62,747 nucleotides of DNA, taken from contig JASCIV010000048.1 of the NCBI GenBank assembly GCA_030374735.1, forward strand, positions 1 to 62,747, written 5' to 3'. The notes beneath the pieces were generated by a model. It was not told the DNA's origin. It saw nothing but the letters and a program-made list of their open reading frames with translations, and made no database searches. Each line of letters opens with the position of its first letter. Positions within the stretch are counted from its first letter, which is position 1. Shown here in pieces: positions 9,860 through 20,998 of the stretch. Made by a program: the position numbers and the translations under genes. This DNA is from Gracilaria caudata (taxonomy: Eukaryota > Rhodophyta > Florideophyceae > Gracilariales > Gracilariaceae).

Positions 9860-10432
9860 TCAGCGGACGCAACACCCGAAGGGTTCTTTTCGGCGCGCCG
9901 CTCGCGCAACCCCGATGGGTATATAGGCTTCGTTGACTTTCAGCAGCACTTTGTCAGAGACATAGATGTCACTCCACCTCAACTGCGTGGCAGTTCCGTA
10001 TTGATGTGCTTGTTGAGCGCTCTTCATTCTTTCTTCGCAGTACTTCTGCTCGTGAGTTTGCAGCCCTGACTGTACTCTTAACCCCGCAACGGGTGAGGAA
10101 AAGGAAAGAGGCAGTGGCGGTCGGAAGGATGATGGAGAAACAGCTCGGCTTGCGGGTGTCGCTGACCCAATGGGTGACGGAAGTTTTAAGGAAATCTGTG
10201 GCCCTAATAGTTGTGCTTGGTTGTCGTTTTCATACCCCTTTCGAACTATGTCTGACATGCGAAGACAGTACTGCAAATACGAATGCTCATGACTAGATCC
10301 ATTAGCCGGCTTCTCTTTGATACCAAGCAATGTGAGCAATTCAATTTCACTCACCTTTCGGTATTCGCTTTTCTGTTCATCATAAACAGTCACCTTCGCG
10401 GATAATGCTGAAGAGAGAAGTTTGGAGTAGAG

Positions 10433-10517
10433 CTTAGGGGTTTCATCCGAGAAACACAGTCACGAATGTTAACGTCTTCGTTTGCATCATGCGTACCACT
10501 GTTGATGCTTGACTTAC
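10433..10517 (-). other. Probable 85-base spliceosomal intron
   Basis: On the minus strand the exon ends GAGAAG followed by the donor GTAAGTC. The acceptor is CCCCTAAG followed by CTCTAC. Removing the interval joins two open frames in phase 0, giving ...AYIIEK then LYSKLLSSALSAK.... A nearby stronger-looking acceptor, TTCTCTCTTCAG, would put the downstream exon out of frame. Confidence 0.65.
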
Positions 10518-11557
10518 CTTCTCAATAATATAAGCTTTTGCGAACATTGGAAGAGGCTGGTTGCGATCCATATCAAGGAAACTGTGAGCTCCGAAAGCCT
10601 GTCGCACATATTCTGAAAGCGGAGCAAGCAAAGTCTGCAACTCTAGATCCGAAAGCGCTTGCGTCATTGTCTTGTACGAATTGCGCTACTGTCGGCCTGC
10701 GAGATCGAGAAACACGCTCTCCGCAGTGGCGATTGCTTGCTGGAAAAGATTACCTTCATACAGAACATTCTTTCGTGTTGGTATCGCTCTCTCCTCTATA
10801 TGCCTCAGAACGGAAAGGCAGTATATGTTTTGCAGCTCTTGTTTGCTTTCAAAGGAACGACTGGTCAAAAACGTGTGTAGTTCAGGAGCGTTTGAAAATA
10901 AAGCAGTGTACATGCGCTTGTTTACGTCGTCATCAAACAACGCAGTAGTCTTACGAAGTCGAGCCCGAATGTGAGACACCTCCAGCTTTACGTTACCCTC
11001 TTTCTGTGCCGCTGCAATGCTATGTTCCAATCCAATGCAGTGAAATATTGACCCACCAGTCAACACGTAGAACTTGTCTATGACTTCGACAGGATCCAAG
11101 CCGCGACACTTGCTATGTTCTCTGCCCACTTGGAGAGCCGCTTTGATCAAATCACACACATAAATTCCAGTGTCAGACTTGGGTACATGAAAGGAATATG
11201 AAATATACCCAATGCAGATGAGGCCTTCAGGAATCTTTCGACGTTGCATATTCCCTTCGCAAGAGTTAGAAACTCTTCATGTGCATGCAGCACACCAGTG
11301 CTTGAAGCCCGCCTTTGCCAGTTCTCAAGCGATTCTAATGAGTTGCGCTCAATTCGTTCAAGAATAAGGATCAAAGTATTGTTGTCTTTTCTCACTTGCT
11401 TCATAATGGCCACAGTTTCCTCCAACAGATTGATTTGTTTTTCTTTCTGCATAGTGAGGGCCACCAAGTTTTCATTACTTAGCTCTGTTGCAGATTTCTT
11501 GGCATTGGCAGTGGTGGGCTGCGTCGCGTTTGCCGTCTTTCGCTGTGCGTTCTGGCG

Positions 11558-11815
11558 AGGCTGCACGCCTGAACGTAATGCCTGAGACTGTCCTGGACCC
11601 CTGCACACAGGAGGACGTGCAGAAGTCGCCAGCAGTGACGATAGTTGAGCTGCTGGTTGCACGTGTGAACGTGATGGCTGAGACTGTCCTTGGCCTCTGC
11701 TCACAGGAAGACGAGCAGAAGTCACCAGCGGTGACGATAGTTGAGCCGGTGGTTGCACGTGTGGACGTGAAGCCTTAGACTGTCCTTGGCCGCTGCTCAC
11801 AGAAGGACGGGCAGA
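11558..11815 (-). repeat. Coding tandem repeat, 2.7 units of 96 bases
   Basis: Units encode SAR-P-V-x-GQGQSx-SR-HVQP-AQLSS-L-T, 32 residues each, at residues 229-260, 261-292 and 293-314 of the minus-strand ORF starting at 12499. The units differ by several substitutions, so the duplication is not recent. Confidence 0.75.
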
Positions 11816-12499
11816 AATTTTTAGTCGTGACGGAGGTTCAGTTGCACGTGGATGTTGACTGGAGTGTGCAAATGGAGATCGAATGTTGGTCTGTGGAAGC
11901 TCTGCTGCAGGCAGAATGATATTGGGGCTTGTTTGGTGCCTCAATGGAGAAACAGAGCTCGACGATGGGGTTGGTCGCATCGCAAGCCCCGGTTGACCTG
12001 GCTGAGATGCATTTTGTGACTGCAAATTAGTTAAGGTGCTTATCCTTCGGCGAATTCGGGCGCCTTCTTCTGATTCAGCAGAGTACCGCACATGACCTGT
12101 ACCGTGACCCGTGTACTCCGGCAACGCGTGAACGCATGGCTCGGAAGTAGAAAGGTTTCGAGGCAGGGACGGCAGGCTCGCACCCTGGTAGTTAGTGGTA
12201 GCGCTGGTATTGTATCTGTATGGCATGGTAATAGTGCTTGGTACCCCCAACTGCCTATCACTTATCGCACGTTTTGTTCCCCTATGGCAACTATTGAAAC
12301 CAGGAACATTTCCTTTTGTCTGCGGAGCATACATGGCCGACGGCAGAGAAGCAGATGTGTGTGACTTGTAGAGAAGCAGAATCGCTCCCAGACTCGTACG
12401 ATGAATGTAGCAGCAGTGGGAGAGAAATATGAGGAGTGGAAGGAATACATTACACGCCCACTTCGAAGGAAAGGGACGGAAACGAAACATGAGACCCAT

Positions 12500-13003
12500 T
12501 CAATGGCAAGACGGTAGCTTCCGATAACGCTTCGAAACAAAGTCGAATCGCACATTTCTGACCGACTTAAGGCTCTGTACAATGAGATCAAGCCAACGAC
12601 AGATTGGGGATGGGCTTTCAGAGGAAAGAGCCACAACGACATGCATCGATCGATGCAGTTCCCACAGTAAGGCTCGACTGAGAGCTCACCGCCACCGAAG
12701 TCCACATGAATTTGCAGTACTCTGGCTTGTCAAAAAATCGTTTCTCAGAAGCCATTGCTGAGCATCGTCTTTAGTGTTCCTCAAACATATTCCTCGTAGA
12801 TACACCCTTGTACGCGATTTCCTCTTCCTTCGAAAGGATTTCCGTCCGTTCTCTATTGAGGTGCAAGAACAGAACTCTACGACAAAGACAGGAAACCGAT
12901 GTCGAACACTAGCACCCATTTTGAGATGAAACGATCAACAGCCGTCACATCTAGCGCGTACTCGTATTTTCTTTGTGTATGTACCTTTCCAAACCGCCTC
13001 TGA
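12500..13003. other. Intergenic stretch, nothing recognised
   Basis: Lies between the minus-strand unknown gene and the plus-strand transposase remnant. It would contain the promoter of the former. No motif was identified. Confidence 0.3.
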
Positions 13004-16000
13004 CTTCTAAGTCATGAGACTTATTGCGACGTCACTGCTCATGAAAGCAATGACAGTGCACATCCTTCGATCCCAATCAACGCAACAGATTCCACAGAGC
13101 AGTTCCTTAATAACCATATCTCTGTGGAAAACAGTAATGAAGAAGTTGATGAAGATCAACAATCAGATGTTCAAGTAGAGCAACAGCCACTGAAGACGTC
13201 CAACATATCAGAGCACAGGCGTGTTGTGTTCCCAGATCTCTGTCTCTTTCCCGAATTTTCACCTCTTTATCTAGGAGAAAATGAGGTGTCATCTTCAACG
13301 GAAAACTCTTCCGATCATTCGGGATCCAAGAAATCTTCCAGTTCTAAAGAGATTGAATTGTCGTGGAATCCACGCTTCCACAGCCCAGCAGATATTTCTA
13401 CTGAAGTCTTTCAATTCTTCAAGTGCTTTGAAGAAAAGACTGAACGATTAGGTGCCAATGTTGAAAGGCCGCAAGATGGTACGCAATTCTTCACCGAACA
13501 GGTCAAACCATTAGCTGACGCATGTTTGCTTTGTCGACTCTCTGCCCATGAAATGGAGGACATGTACAGCCAGAACAAAAGAACACTAGAATCCTTTTTG
13601 CACGACTATCCTGAAATCAACGCAGTGCCGGACTTGCTTACTGAATTGGACAGCGCCAAAGACTTTTCAAGGAGGGTCTTACTCGAGCGGGAGCTGATAA
13701 TTAAGGAGCAAAGCTAGCACTCGGCAACCATAACTATTCGAGGCCAGAAGCAGATTGGGTACTTCATCCCGATTATGGAAGCTCTTAATGCAATGATTCT
13801 TCGCTTTGGCGGCCTACATTCGCTAAAGCCGTTCGGTTTGCAGAAGAATGAGTATGAATATCGCGTGTTCTCGGAACCATGTAACTGCAACATGATGAAG
13901 AAAGCCATCGAATCACCCAGCAGCGCTTATCCGTTATTATTTTTCTCATTGTTCTGCGACGGAACTGTCCTATCGCGATCTGAAGCTGTTGAAATCGTTG
14001 TGTTACGAATTCGACATGACAACGTACCTGAGGCTCAAGGGCACTGGCATGATGTTGGAATTGCGCCTGAACTTTTAATTGACGAGTACAAAGGAAAAAA
14101 TAAGGACACCCCTTTGCTTCGAAGTGAGCTATTCCAGAGATTTCTCTTTCTTCCCGTGCAGGGAGCATCTGCCTGCTTGAAAGAATCCTGGGGGTAATAT
14201 GGGTTTGAACCACGACTGCTTAGCATATTATGCGATCAACCTCAAGAGGCTGCGTTCACCGCTCTATGCAGAAGCAGAGGCAAACGACCATGCACAATGT
14301 GTCAGGTTACGAGTAGTGTCAACGCAGTTAAAACATCGGAGGGACGAACTGTTAGTCATCTTGTGGCGGCCCAAATTGAATGTGCTATTGTTGACCGCCT
14401 GCTGTGTGATGGGACGTTTATTGATAGAATGGGATCAATATTCCCCTCACACAAATGGCGTTTGTTTCTGAACATGCCTCTGCAGCACAAACGAAGTCAT
14501 CACGCGTACTTAAAGCATTTTTTGAAGCAAGAAAGCGCTAGAACTTTTCCACCGTCATTGGTGGTTCTCAATGGAATTGGTACCGACAATGAAAGGTTTT
14601 ACGATGTGTTTGGTTTCCACAAACTGCATGGGTTTAGTCTGGGAGTTGGTCGCTACTTTGGTGACAACCTGTTCAGAGTCCTACGAGGCTCGATTGTAAG
14701 AGCTCGTCTCTCCCGCGAAGCATGGATCACAATTGCTAACAGATGGATCGCAGAACTTCTGCCGAACAGTGGAGTGCACGGAATGACCCCTTTTAAGTTA
14801 AATCCTTCCGACAAGCATGCGAGTTTCACTGGCAGGCAACGAAGGTTGCTGATACCCTTCCAATTTCATGTAGTCATTGGTCTTAATGACTTCTCTGATC
14901 CTGACAATGACATCATCACACAGACGGCTCTAGCGCTGGAATTTGTTCAGGCATTGTTAGAAGGCTTGAATCAGTATGGAATGATTGATGGTATGACAGA
15001 AGTTGAAATAGAACGATTAGAAGATTTCAACGAAACCGTTTGTACATTGATGAAGAAAATGTTTCGTCTTCGCTTAAGCAAAAAGCTCCACAGATTTGAA
15101 GCCCATCTTGGTGCTTCATTGCGAAACTTTGGAATGGTTAGCTTCACTGACACAGGATCGAATGAAAGTCTTCATCAAGGGGTAAAAAGCAGTTTCCATA
15201 CTACCGATAAGCGCAAACGCGAGCTTGGGAGACAAATTCTCAATGTCAATGTCGCCGCTGAAACTTTCGAAGTACTATGTGCCCAAAATGTCGTCAATGA
15301 AGGGCAAAAAGACCATCAACAGAAAACCACCCAACTAAATATTTGCGCGGTGTATGTACGCACTATGTCTGATATGGGGGTTCAAATGTTTGATGTATGC
15401 CTGGTTTGGCACATTATCGTATCTATGTCGTTTACATGTCGCGTTTACATCGCATGCATTCCTAATGCGTGACTGATGTTGGTCGATGTAACGGCAGAAT
15501 AGAAAAAAATTTTTGAGACTGGCACTCTGTCTGTTATGTGCATGTCGTGTGTCCAGAACGTACATACATTCCACATATATAGGATATTCACACTACATAG
15601 ATAGAACATAGATACGGCATGTATCGGAATCATGCCAAGATCAGGCACATGACAGAAAAGTGAACCCCAAGCTCAGACAAAGACCATACATACACCGCGC
15701 AAATGTTCCCCTGTGCCCAAGAATACTGAGCACTGCAGAACTGGAACTGAAGCGACGTCCGCAAACGATGTACTGTAGAAGTGAACTTGATCTGCAGCTC
15801 TCAATTTCACAATCACTCAATAGAAGGATTCAGGATTAGATTGGACAGGACATGCTCATTCCAACGAGAATGTGCTGCATAAGGTTTCGAAAACGAATCT
15901 GTTGAGGACAAACGGCGGAACAGCTCGTTTGACTCTTCTATTGACTGCAAATATTGCTGCGATCATTGAGTGGGACACAAGCAGTACATACGTGTGTCAA

Positions 16001-16405
16001 GCATTGTATCCTGGCCGTTTCAGTGATTGGAATGGCTTTAGATTTGACGTAGTTTCATATGCGACTCAGCCGAGTAACATTCTTTCCCTGCATACAGCAC
16101 ACTGCTTTGATGGAGTTGGTGAATGTGTTGGGTTTACTCGTCGAGAAAGGCAAGGGTCGTTCCGGCAACCGGACGTGGCTATACTAAGAAAATCAACTCA
16201 GGCAGAACCGCGAACTGGCAATGTTCGCATTGTTAAAAAGTTCGGTTTTGAACGACTACGATTTAAGTTTGATCCAAATTCGGAAGATGCTGTTCTTTAT
16301 TGCGTTTCTATGTTATGCATTGGAAGGAGACTTAACTTTGTTCGGGATATTTTTGACGTCATTTCTCGACGAGGGTTTCCAAAGTCTACTCTTGTTTCAT
16401 ATTAA
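13004..16405 (+). pseudogene. Decayed Plavaka/Tnp2-like (CACTA-related) DDE transposase
   Basis: One reading frame is open from 13004 to 15331 except for a TAG at 13715-13717 and a TAA at 14195-14197. The order of segments resembles the Plavaka/KDZ/Tnp2 group: an acidic N-terminus, a domain with PLLFFSLFCDGTVLSRS followed by AVEIVVLRIRH, then a stretch ending DQPQEAAFTALCRSRGKRPCTMC (the CP-x-C position), then FYDVFGFHKLHGFSLGV, similar to the family's PPDLLHQLHKG block. A MITE-like element interrupts the gene at 15332. Beyond it, coding resumes for about 50 codons and then in the original frame from 15872 to 16405 (DVAILRKSTQ, LRFKFDP, RRLNFVRDIFDV), which looks like the C-terminal accessory region of these transposases. 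No ATG start was found; the first exon may be missing. No transposon termini were identified. The family call rests on recollected motifs only. Confidence 0.58.
15332..15713. mobile_element. 382-base MITE-like element, copy 1, inserted in the transposase pseudogene
   Basis: Inverted ends at 15338-15358 and 15687-15707 match at 20 of 21 bases (AAYATTTGCGCGGTGTATGTA). A second copy lies at 31212-31592. The common end of both copies, CAGGGGAA read inwards, defines the outer right boundary. It has no coding capacity of its own. The transposase frame runs into it, and protein-like sequence (CPRILSTAELELKRRP) resumes just beyond it. No unambiguous target-site duplication was seen. Confidence 0.7.
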
Positions 16406-16989
16406 TCTAGTGATGCTTCTGAGCGCAAAGAGACTTTCTACTTCAACGTGTCTACGGCAAAAGTGACCAGCGTATTCTAAAGAACTGGCTCTTGTTTTAG
16501 TAGCAGCTCATTCTTTTTGCCTCGGCAATGTCCTCAAATTTGACTGCCTGCTTCGGATGGAGGCAAGGAAGTCATTGAAAAGGTGCGTAGAAAGACTTTG
16601 CATGGCTCTGTTTTCGCAATTGTAGCGAGGAGAGTGATGTTGTCACAAAAAAACGCGGTCACACAAGTTGAGGTTTCAAAGAGTCGACAGAAGTGACCGA
16701 GTTTGCGTTTCAAGAGCACAGAAGCATGGCAGGAACGGAGTTTCCTGCACCACTGCCGGTACGGTGGATGCTGAGGTGACAACCTGCGCTCTAAAACTTC
16801 GCTGTTTTTGGTGGCTTATGAGCCTCCTGAGGTGTGGACTACCGGTCCGGCCATGCAAAAAGCACCAGACTGCTGCTCTGACCCGGTTCGGACGATCATT
16901 GTGATAGATTCATGAAACGTTGCATAGCTGCAGCGCTTTTTTCTTTAGACCCCGGTTTCCAGCCGTCTAAAGAAAGTCGTGCAAGATAC
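16406..16989. other. Stretch between transposase remnant and retrotransposon, nothing recognised
   Basis: No gene recognised. A 3' LTR for the minus-strand retrotransposon would be expected near here, but no copy of the 23577-23937 repeat is present. Confidence 0.35.
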
Positions 16990-17010
16990 CCGGCAGTTTA
17001 TCGTGGATAT

Positions 17011-19285
17011 TCAAAAGAGGGTCCCAAGTTCTGTCTGTTTCATCAGGTAGGCCGTTTCATTGCACCAAGATTTGTATTCCTGATGGTCCTCTCCGATGTC
17101 AAAAAGCAAAGACGCTCTCTGCACAGGGGTCTCATTATGGTGGATGTATTCCTGTGTGTGGCCATCAGTCAAAAATCCGTCAAGACTAGGATTGTATTGT
17201 TGCATTCGGCGAAGATGCACAGTTTTCTCCTCAGAGTTCACAAGATTTTCGAAAACAAACACGAAATCTGATTTGACCGCAACCGCTTTTCGAGGTCCAT
17301 GCCACATGAACTGCATTTTGTGCTTTCTAGGGATGTGCTGCCGCACCAGAACAAAAGACCCTGTATCAAGTTCAGGACGGATCACGTTGGTCATGGCATT
17401 GTGGCGTTCTAAGCCTCTTTTTCGCGCGTTGCTTACTCTGTCGTCCACACGTTGGTGTAGACCCTCTAAGGTTTCTTGAACACTTTTAATATTCATAAGA
17501 TTTCGGAGATGAACTACGTCACTGAATTGGGCCTCAGTGTACTTCTCTATTGGCCAGGCACGCATCAGCGGCCGCGTGGGTTTGTGTCCAGTGAACGCCT
17601 CCAATGGTGTAGGATACTCATGGGGTTTTGTTTCGTTACAGAGTCCAAGAGTCTTCAACGACGAGTGACTTAAAACACTTTGAACGCGTTCGGGTACACG
17701 AGGCCATTCCTTAGGACCTAGTTTCCATTCGGAAATGAGAGACTTGCACGCTCTTAGGACTTCGCGAAACAAACGTTCAACCGTTTCACTAGCCCAAGGA
17801 AAGTATGCCGTAGTGAAGTGATGTTCAAATCGGAACTTCTGCGAGAGAAGGCGTACTATATTGTTTCTGAAATGCGATCCTTGTCCGTCACCATCCATTC
17901 CCATCCTCCAAAAGTTGCGATCCACGTAGTTAGGGCTTCGCAAACCACCGCACTATATGCAGATACGCAAGGCGATAACCAAATGTAGCGGCTAAGGTGA
18001 TCACGGATGAGCAGCATGAAGTGCAACCCCTCTCAGAGGTGTTTTTACCGACTTAGTCGTTTCGAGCACTCTAGCGAGGAAATTATGAGTATCACCGCTA
18101 ATAGCGGATGTATCGGGTGCATCACCTGCGTCCCACCGGCCGCGTGTTCAACATGCGCCGTGGCAGTGACAGCACGCCAATGGAACACGTGTCACACGGT
18201 ATAGTACGGTTGGAGGTTGGCACAGCATTGCTGGTATATTTCCTAATATTAATTAGTTTATTTTACCTACACTGTAGGGAGGTAGATCTACTATATAGTG
18301 TCACGGACGAAGGCCCTGACACTCAAGTAAACCTCCCCAACCAAAAGGTTCCCGACTAAGTCGTGTTTCGCTCTGATAGATTTCCGCCTCGGCGTGTCGT
18401 TAACCTCCCCGCGGAGTGTGCGCACCTGTAGTGTACAGACTATCACCGCCCTTGGCGCATCCATAGTTACCGATACTATTATACCGTTTGTCTACTTATT
18501 ATTCCGGTATAAACCGTGTGCTCGCCCCTGTAAAGGGTGGTTTTCCGATATCTCGTGACTGTTCTCCGTCCCCTCGAGGCTTGTGTTATTTGTTGTATTA
18601 CCACTTTCTGTGGTTGTTCGTTGCCCATCTTCGGGCGGCTTTTTCGCGGATTTCCTTCGGTGTTCGTAGCCCTATTGGCTCCTCGCACTCTCCGTTATAC
18701 GGGTTGTCATACTCCGTAAGGAGGAACCTTATACCCACACTCGTGGCCCGCAACCGTCTACGACGTGCAACTCGTAACTCTCCGACGCTAGTCGTGAAGG
18801 CTGACCCCGGACTTACACCCCGGCTTCGCTGTGTCAGCCTGGAGAGGTTCTTCCAGCTCGCTACCCTCAACGACGACGAGATCCCGAACTTCTCGGTGTG
18901 TTTTGGGTTTTCTCATTGCACTATACAGCAGACACTTTTGCTCTGTCACACTTTCTCCCATATAAAGGAAGTCGACATGTAAGATCTCATTTGAGCGTGA
19001 GGCGTGAAGTGCTTGTCCAAGAGGGCAAGGCACAAGACTAAGAGTCAGAAGACAGTGAAGACAGTTATTGACGAAAAGTCTCACGTCATTTGAGACACCT
19101 TTCCAAGCAAAGTGCTCACGCAATACGCTTTCTGTCGCTTTTATCCCGCGATGCCCCATTATGCCACAGTGTGAGGATACCGTGATCTTCAACTTCAGTA
19201 GGTTGTCAGTTTCTGGCACCCAAATTCTATCGTTTAGGTGCCACAGCTTGGTCTCCTCACACAATGTCAGGTGTTTGGCTCCCAC
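17011..19285 (-). pseudogene. Retrotransposon 1 integrase, split by a 909-base insertion
   Basis: The zinc-binding HHCC region is SHCGIMGHRGIKATESVLRE and NNCLHCLL (about 19170-19050). ILHVDF holds the first core Asp. The gene is cut after KCLL. Coding resumes beyond the insertion with IRDHLSRYIWL and WMVTDK (second Asp), then a frameshift, then FEHHFTTAYFPWASETVERL with the catalytic Glu. The C-terminal part includes FVLVRQHIPRKHKMQFMWHG, the SH3-like region. All three acidic core residues are present but no single frame encodes them. Confidence 0.75.
18012..18930 (+). mobile_element. 909-base non-coding element (18017-18925) with 5-base target duplications
   Basis: Flanked by CAGCA at 18012-18016 and 18926-18930. 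Ends TGAAGTGCAA and TTGCACTATA are inverted with 8 of 10 matches. Excising the element plus one CAGCA restores the integrase frame (KCLL then LIRDHL). A TATATAG motif lies near 18292. It is either a solo LTR or a non-autonomous terminal-inverted-repeat element; the 5-base duplication fits both. It has no protein-coding capacity. A second copy in reverse orientation is at 24717-25573. Confidence 0.75.
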
Positions 19286-19339
19286 TCCATCCTCGGTGAT
19301 GGACGTATCGTCTCGATACCACCAGCATTTTGCAGCGCG

Positions 19340-19975
19340 TCACGAAAGCCCATGACGTGCCTGCAGATATTTTCTTTGTGACTCTTGTACTAGTCTCAGT
19401 TGAATTAAATCCTTTTCTTCAGAAGGAGAGCCAGTAGGTATGCTGGAGTTCACAATAGCGCACACCGATCGTAGGCGATTGTCCTTGACACGATATCCCT
19501 TGGTCCAACACGTCAACATATCGGCGCACACATTCTTGTGCCCATCAATGTGATCAATGACGTATTCAAATCGTGATATATACAGTGCCAATCTTTGCAC
19601 CTTTGCAACCACATGGCGGCCCAGTTTTGGCTCTAAGACCAGAAGCGAGAACACAAAAAGTAGATTCTTATGGTCTGTAAACACGTGCGTAGGGTTAGAG
19701 GTGTCCACGATGTAGTCCAGACGTTCGAATACCTGAAAAATAGCGAATGCTTCCTTCTCGAACATAGTCCAGTTCGCTTGCGATGACTTAAATTCCTTGC
19801 CGGGAAACACCAGGGATTCATGATGCTGCTCCTCTCTTGGGAGCTCCAGGTTCTCAGGCTTGGTCTGAGTCACCACCGCGGACCAAAAACGTTCGGAGGC
19901 GTCAGTAAAGAGGCACTTGGTGTAACCTGGCCTTGGATAGGACATCGTTACCAAACTTCGCAGGCTCTTTTGCAA
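19340..19975 (-). pseudogene. Retrotransposon 1 RNase H domain
   Basis: LFTDASERFWSAVVTQ contains the first catalytic Asp; NWTMFEKEAFAIFQVFERLD holds the catalytic Glu; VFTDHKNLLFVF carries the next Asp; YVIDHIDGHKNVCADMLTCW is the terminal His/Asp block. The frame is open for 211 codons. It would degrade the RNA strand during cDNA synthesis. It lies between RT and integrase as in all Ty3/gypsy elements. Confidence 0.75.
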
Positions 19976-20838
19976 AGAAACGAATGCTTCTTGTTGGGTA
20001 GGCCCCTAAAGGAGCGCGTGAAGTTGAATGTTGGTAATGGCCCGTTTCTTCCGACGACCTGCTTTGCTGTAGGCTTCATTCAGAACATTTTGTAGGGTTT
20101 GGAGTTGTCGGGCTGCATTCGAGATTCCCGTTGACATCCATTGACAGCAGTGAACGAACTCACAAAGTTCTCCAGCAGTTATTGGCATTTCGATGTTCCG
20201 AAGTGCTTCGATTCGCGACGGGTCCATACGGTATCCAACTCTATTGATAATTCTGCCACACTATCGAGCTTCGGTGCTGAAGAATTTGCTTTTTCTGATA
20301 GAGACAAGTAGACCCACTTTAGCGCATATGGAAAAGAATTCTTCCAAAACCTGTAGAAGTTGCTGTTCACTCTGAGCGTGAAGGATGAAGTCATCAACCC
20401 ATAGGTGGAGATGATTGTGCAGCGATTTGAACAGAGGTTCTACCGATCCTTGAAAGTAAATAACAGCGTTTGTGAGGCCCATCGAGACTCGTTTCGAAAA
20501 GTAGATCCCGTTGGTGTGACAATTCTGCAATTTCTATAAGACGCAGGATGGAGAGAATGTTAGGTTCTCATCTATTCTGGTCATGTTTTTATTGAATTTG
20601 TTATGTTTCTATGCTTCTAGTTAGTTATTTTAATGTTTTAATGCTTTCTCTGAACTCCTCGTGATCTAGCGATCTGATTTGATATCTCTTTGACCCTCAG
20701 ATTCCTTGTTTGACATTATTTGTCATATTGTTAGTAAGACATGTCATATGTGCTGTCTGCGTTGTCATCTGATGTCATGAAAGTTTCAAAGTTGTCTGTG
20801 CCTTGCTGTAAATCTTAGAAGTGGACACGTTGCAAGAG

Positions 20839-20863
20839 CTTCTAGAAGCTTCTAGAAGCTTCC
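20839..20863. promoter_or_regulatory. Perfect five-block heat-shock-element-like motif in the solo LTR
   Basis: TTC at 20840-20842, GAA at 20845-20847, TTC at 20850-20852, GAA at 20855-20857 and TTC at 20860-20862 alternate with exact two-base spacing, which is the binding array of trimeric heat-shock factor. It lies 128 bases upstream of the TATA box of the same LTR. Confidence 0.65.
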
Positions 20864-20990
20864 ACAGCCGATTTCTACGCACAGTTTCTACACTGGTTGC
20901 GACGCATATGCAAATACTCATAGATGCTTTAGTTTGAGGGATATTATAAGAATCGTCGCTAGGGGCCTTGTTTTCAAAGGTCCCAACCTC

Positions 20991-20998
20991 TATATAAA
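20991..20998 (+). promoter_or_regulatory. TATA box of the solo LTR
   Basis: TATATAAA about 107 bases before the LTR end, at a typical position for the U3/R junction of a retrotransposon LTR. Confidence 0.55.

Larger units (their letters stand above)
9860..12499 (-). pseudogene. Probable multi-exon gene (or damaged gene) of unknown function with tandem 32-residue repeats
   Basis: The 5' part (12499 to about 11150) encodes a hydrophobic N-terminal segment, a Ser/Pro-rich region, three tandem repeats (residues 229-314) and a coiled coil (about 339-393, LVALTMQKEKQINLLEE). Coding continues in another frame from about 11249 to 10686 (helical, IKAALQVGREHSKCRGLDPVE), passes a TAG at 10686-10688 and goes on in the same frame to 10518. 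A convincing intron (10517-10433) then joins in phase to 10432-9860, which ends at a stop. The frame change near 11150-11250 and the TAG mean either unrecognised short introns or mutation. No known domain was recognised. The last exon ends in a basic tail. Intron use and lack of transposon motifs suggest a host-type gene, perhaps decaying. ATG 12499 is the first candidate start; later Met codons at residues 56 and 92 are possible. Confidence 0.45.

Noticed and set aside
10411..10432. Splice acceptor TTCTCTCTTCAG at the end of the 10.5-kb intron
   Set aside because: It has the better polypyrimidine tract but puts the next exon out of frame; the upstream CCTAAG site keeps the frame.
17096..17479. 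Plus-strand open frames across the integrase and other pol genes
   Set aside because: They are antisense shadows of recognisable minus-strand retrotransposon domains.
20831..20863. Heat-shock motif as mere microsatellite
   Set aside because: The AGCTTCTAGA unit repeats only about two and a half times, and the match to HSF spacing is exact over five blocks, so it is kept as a finding with the slippage alternative stated.
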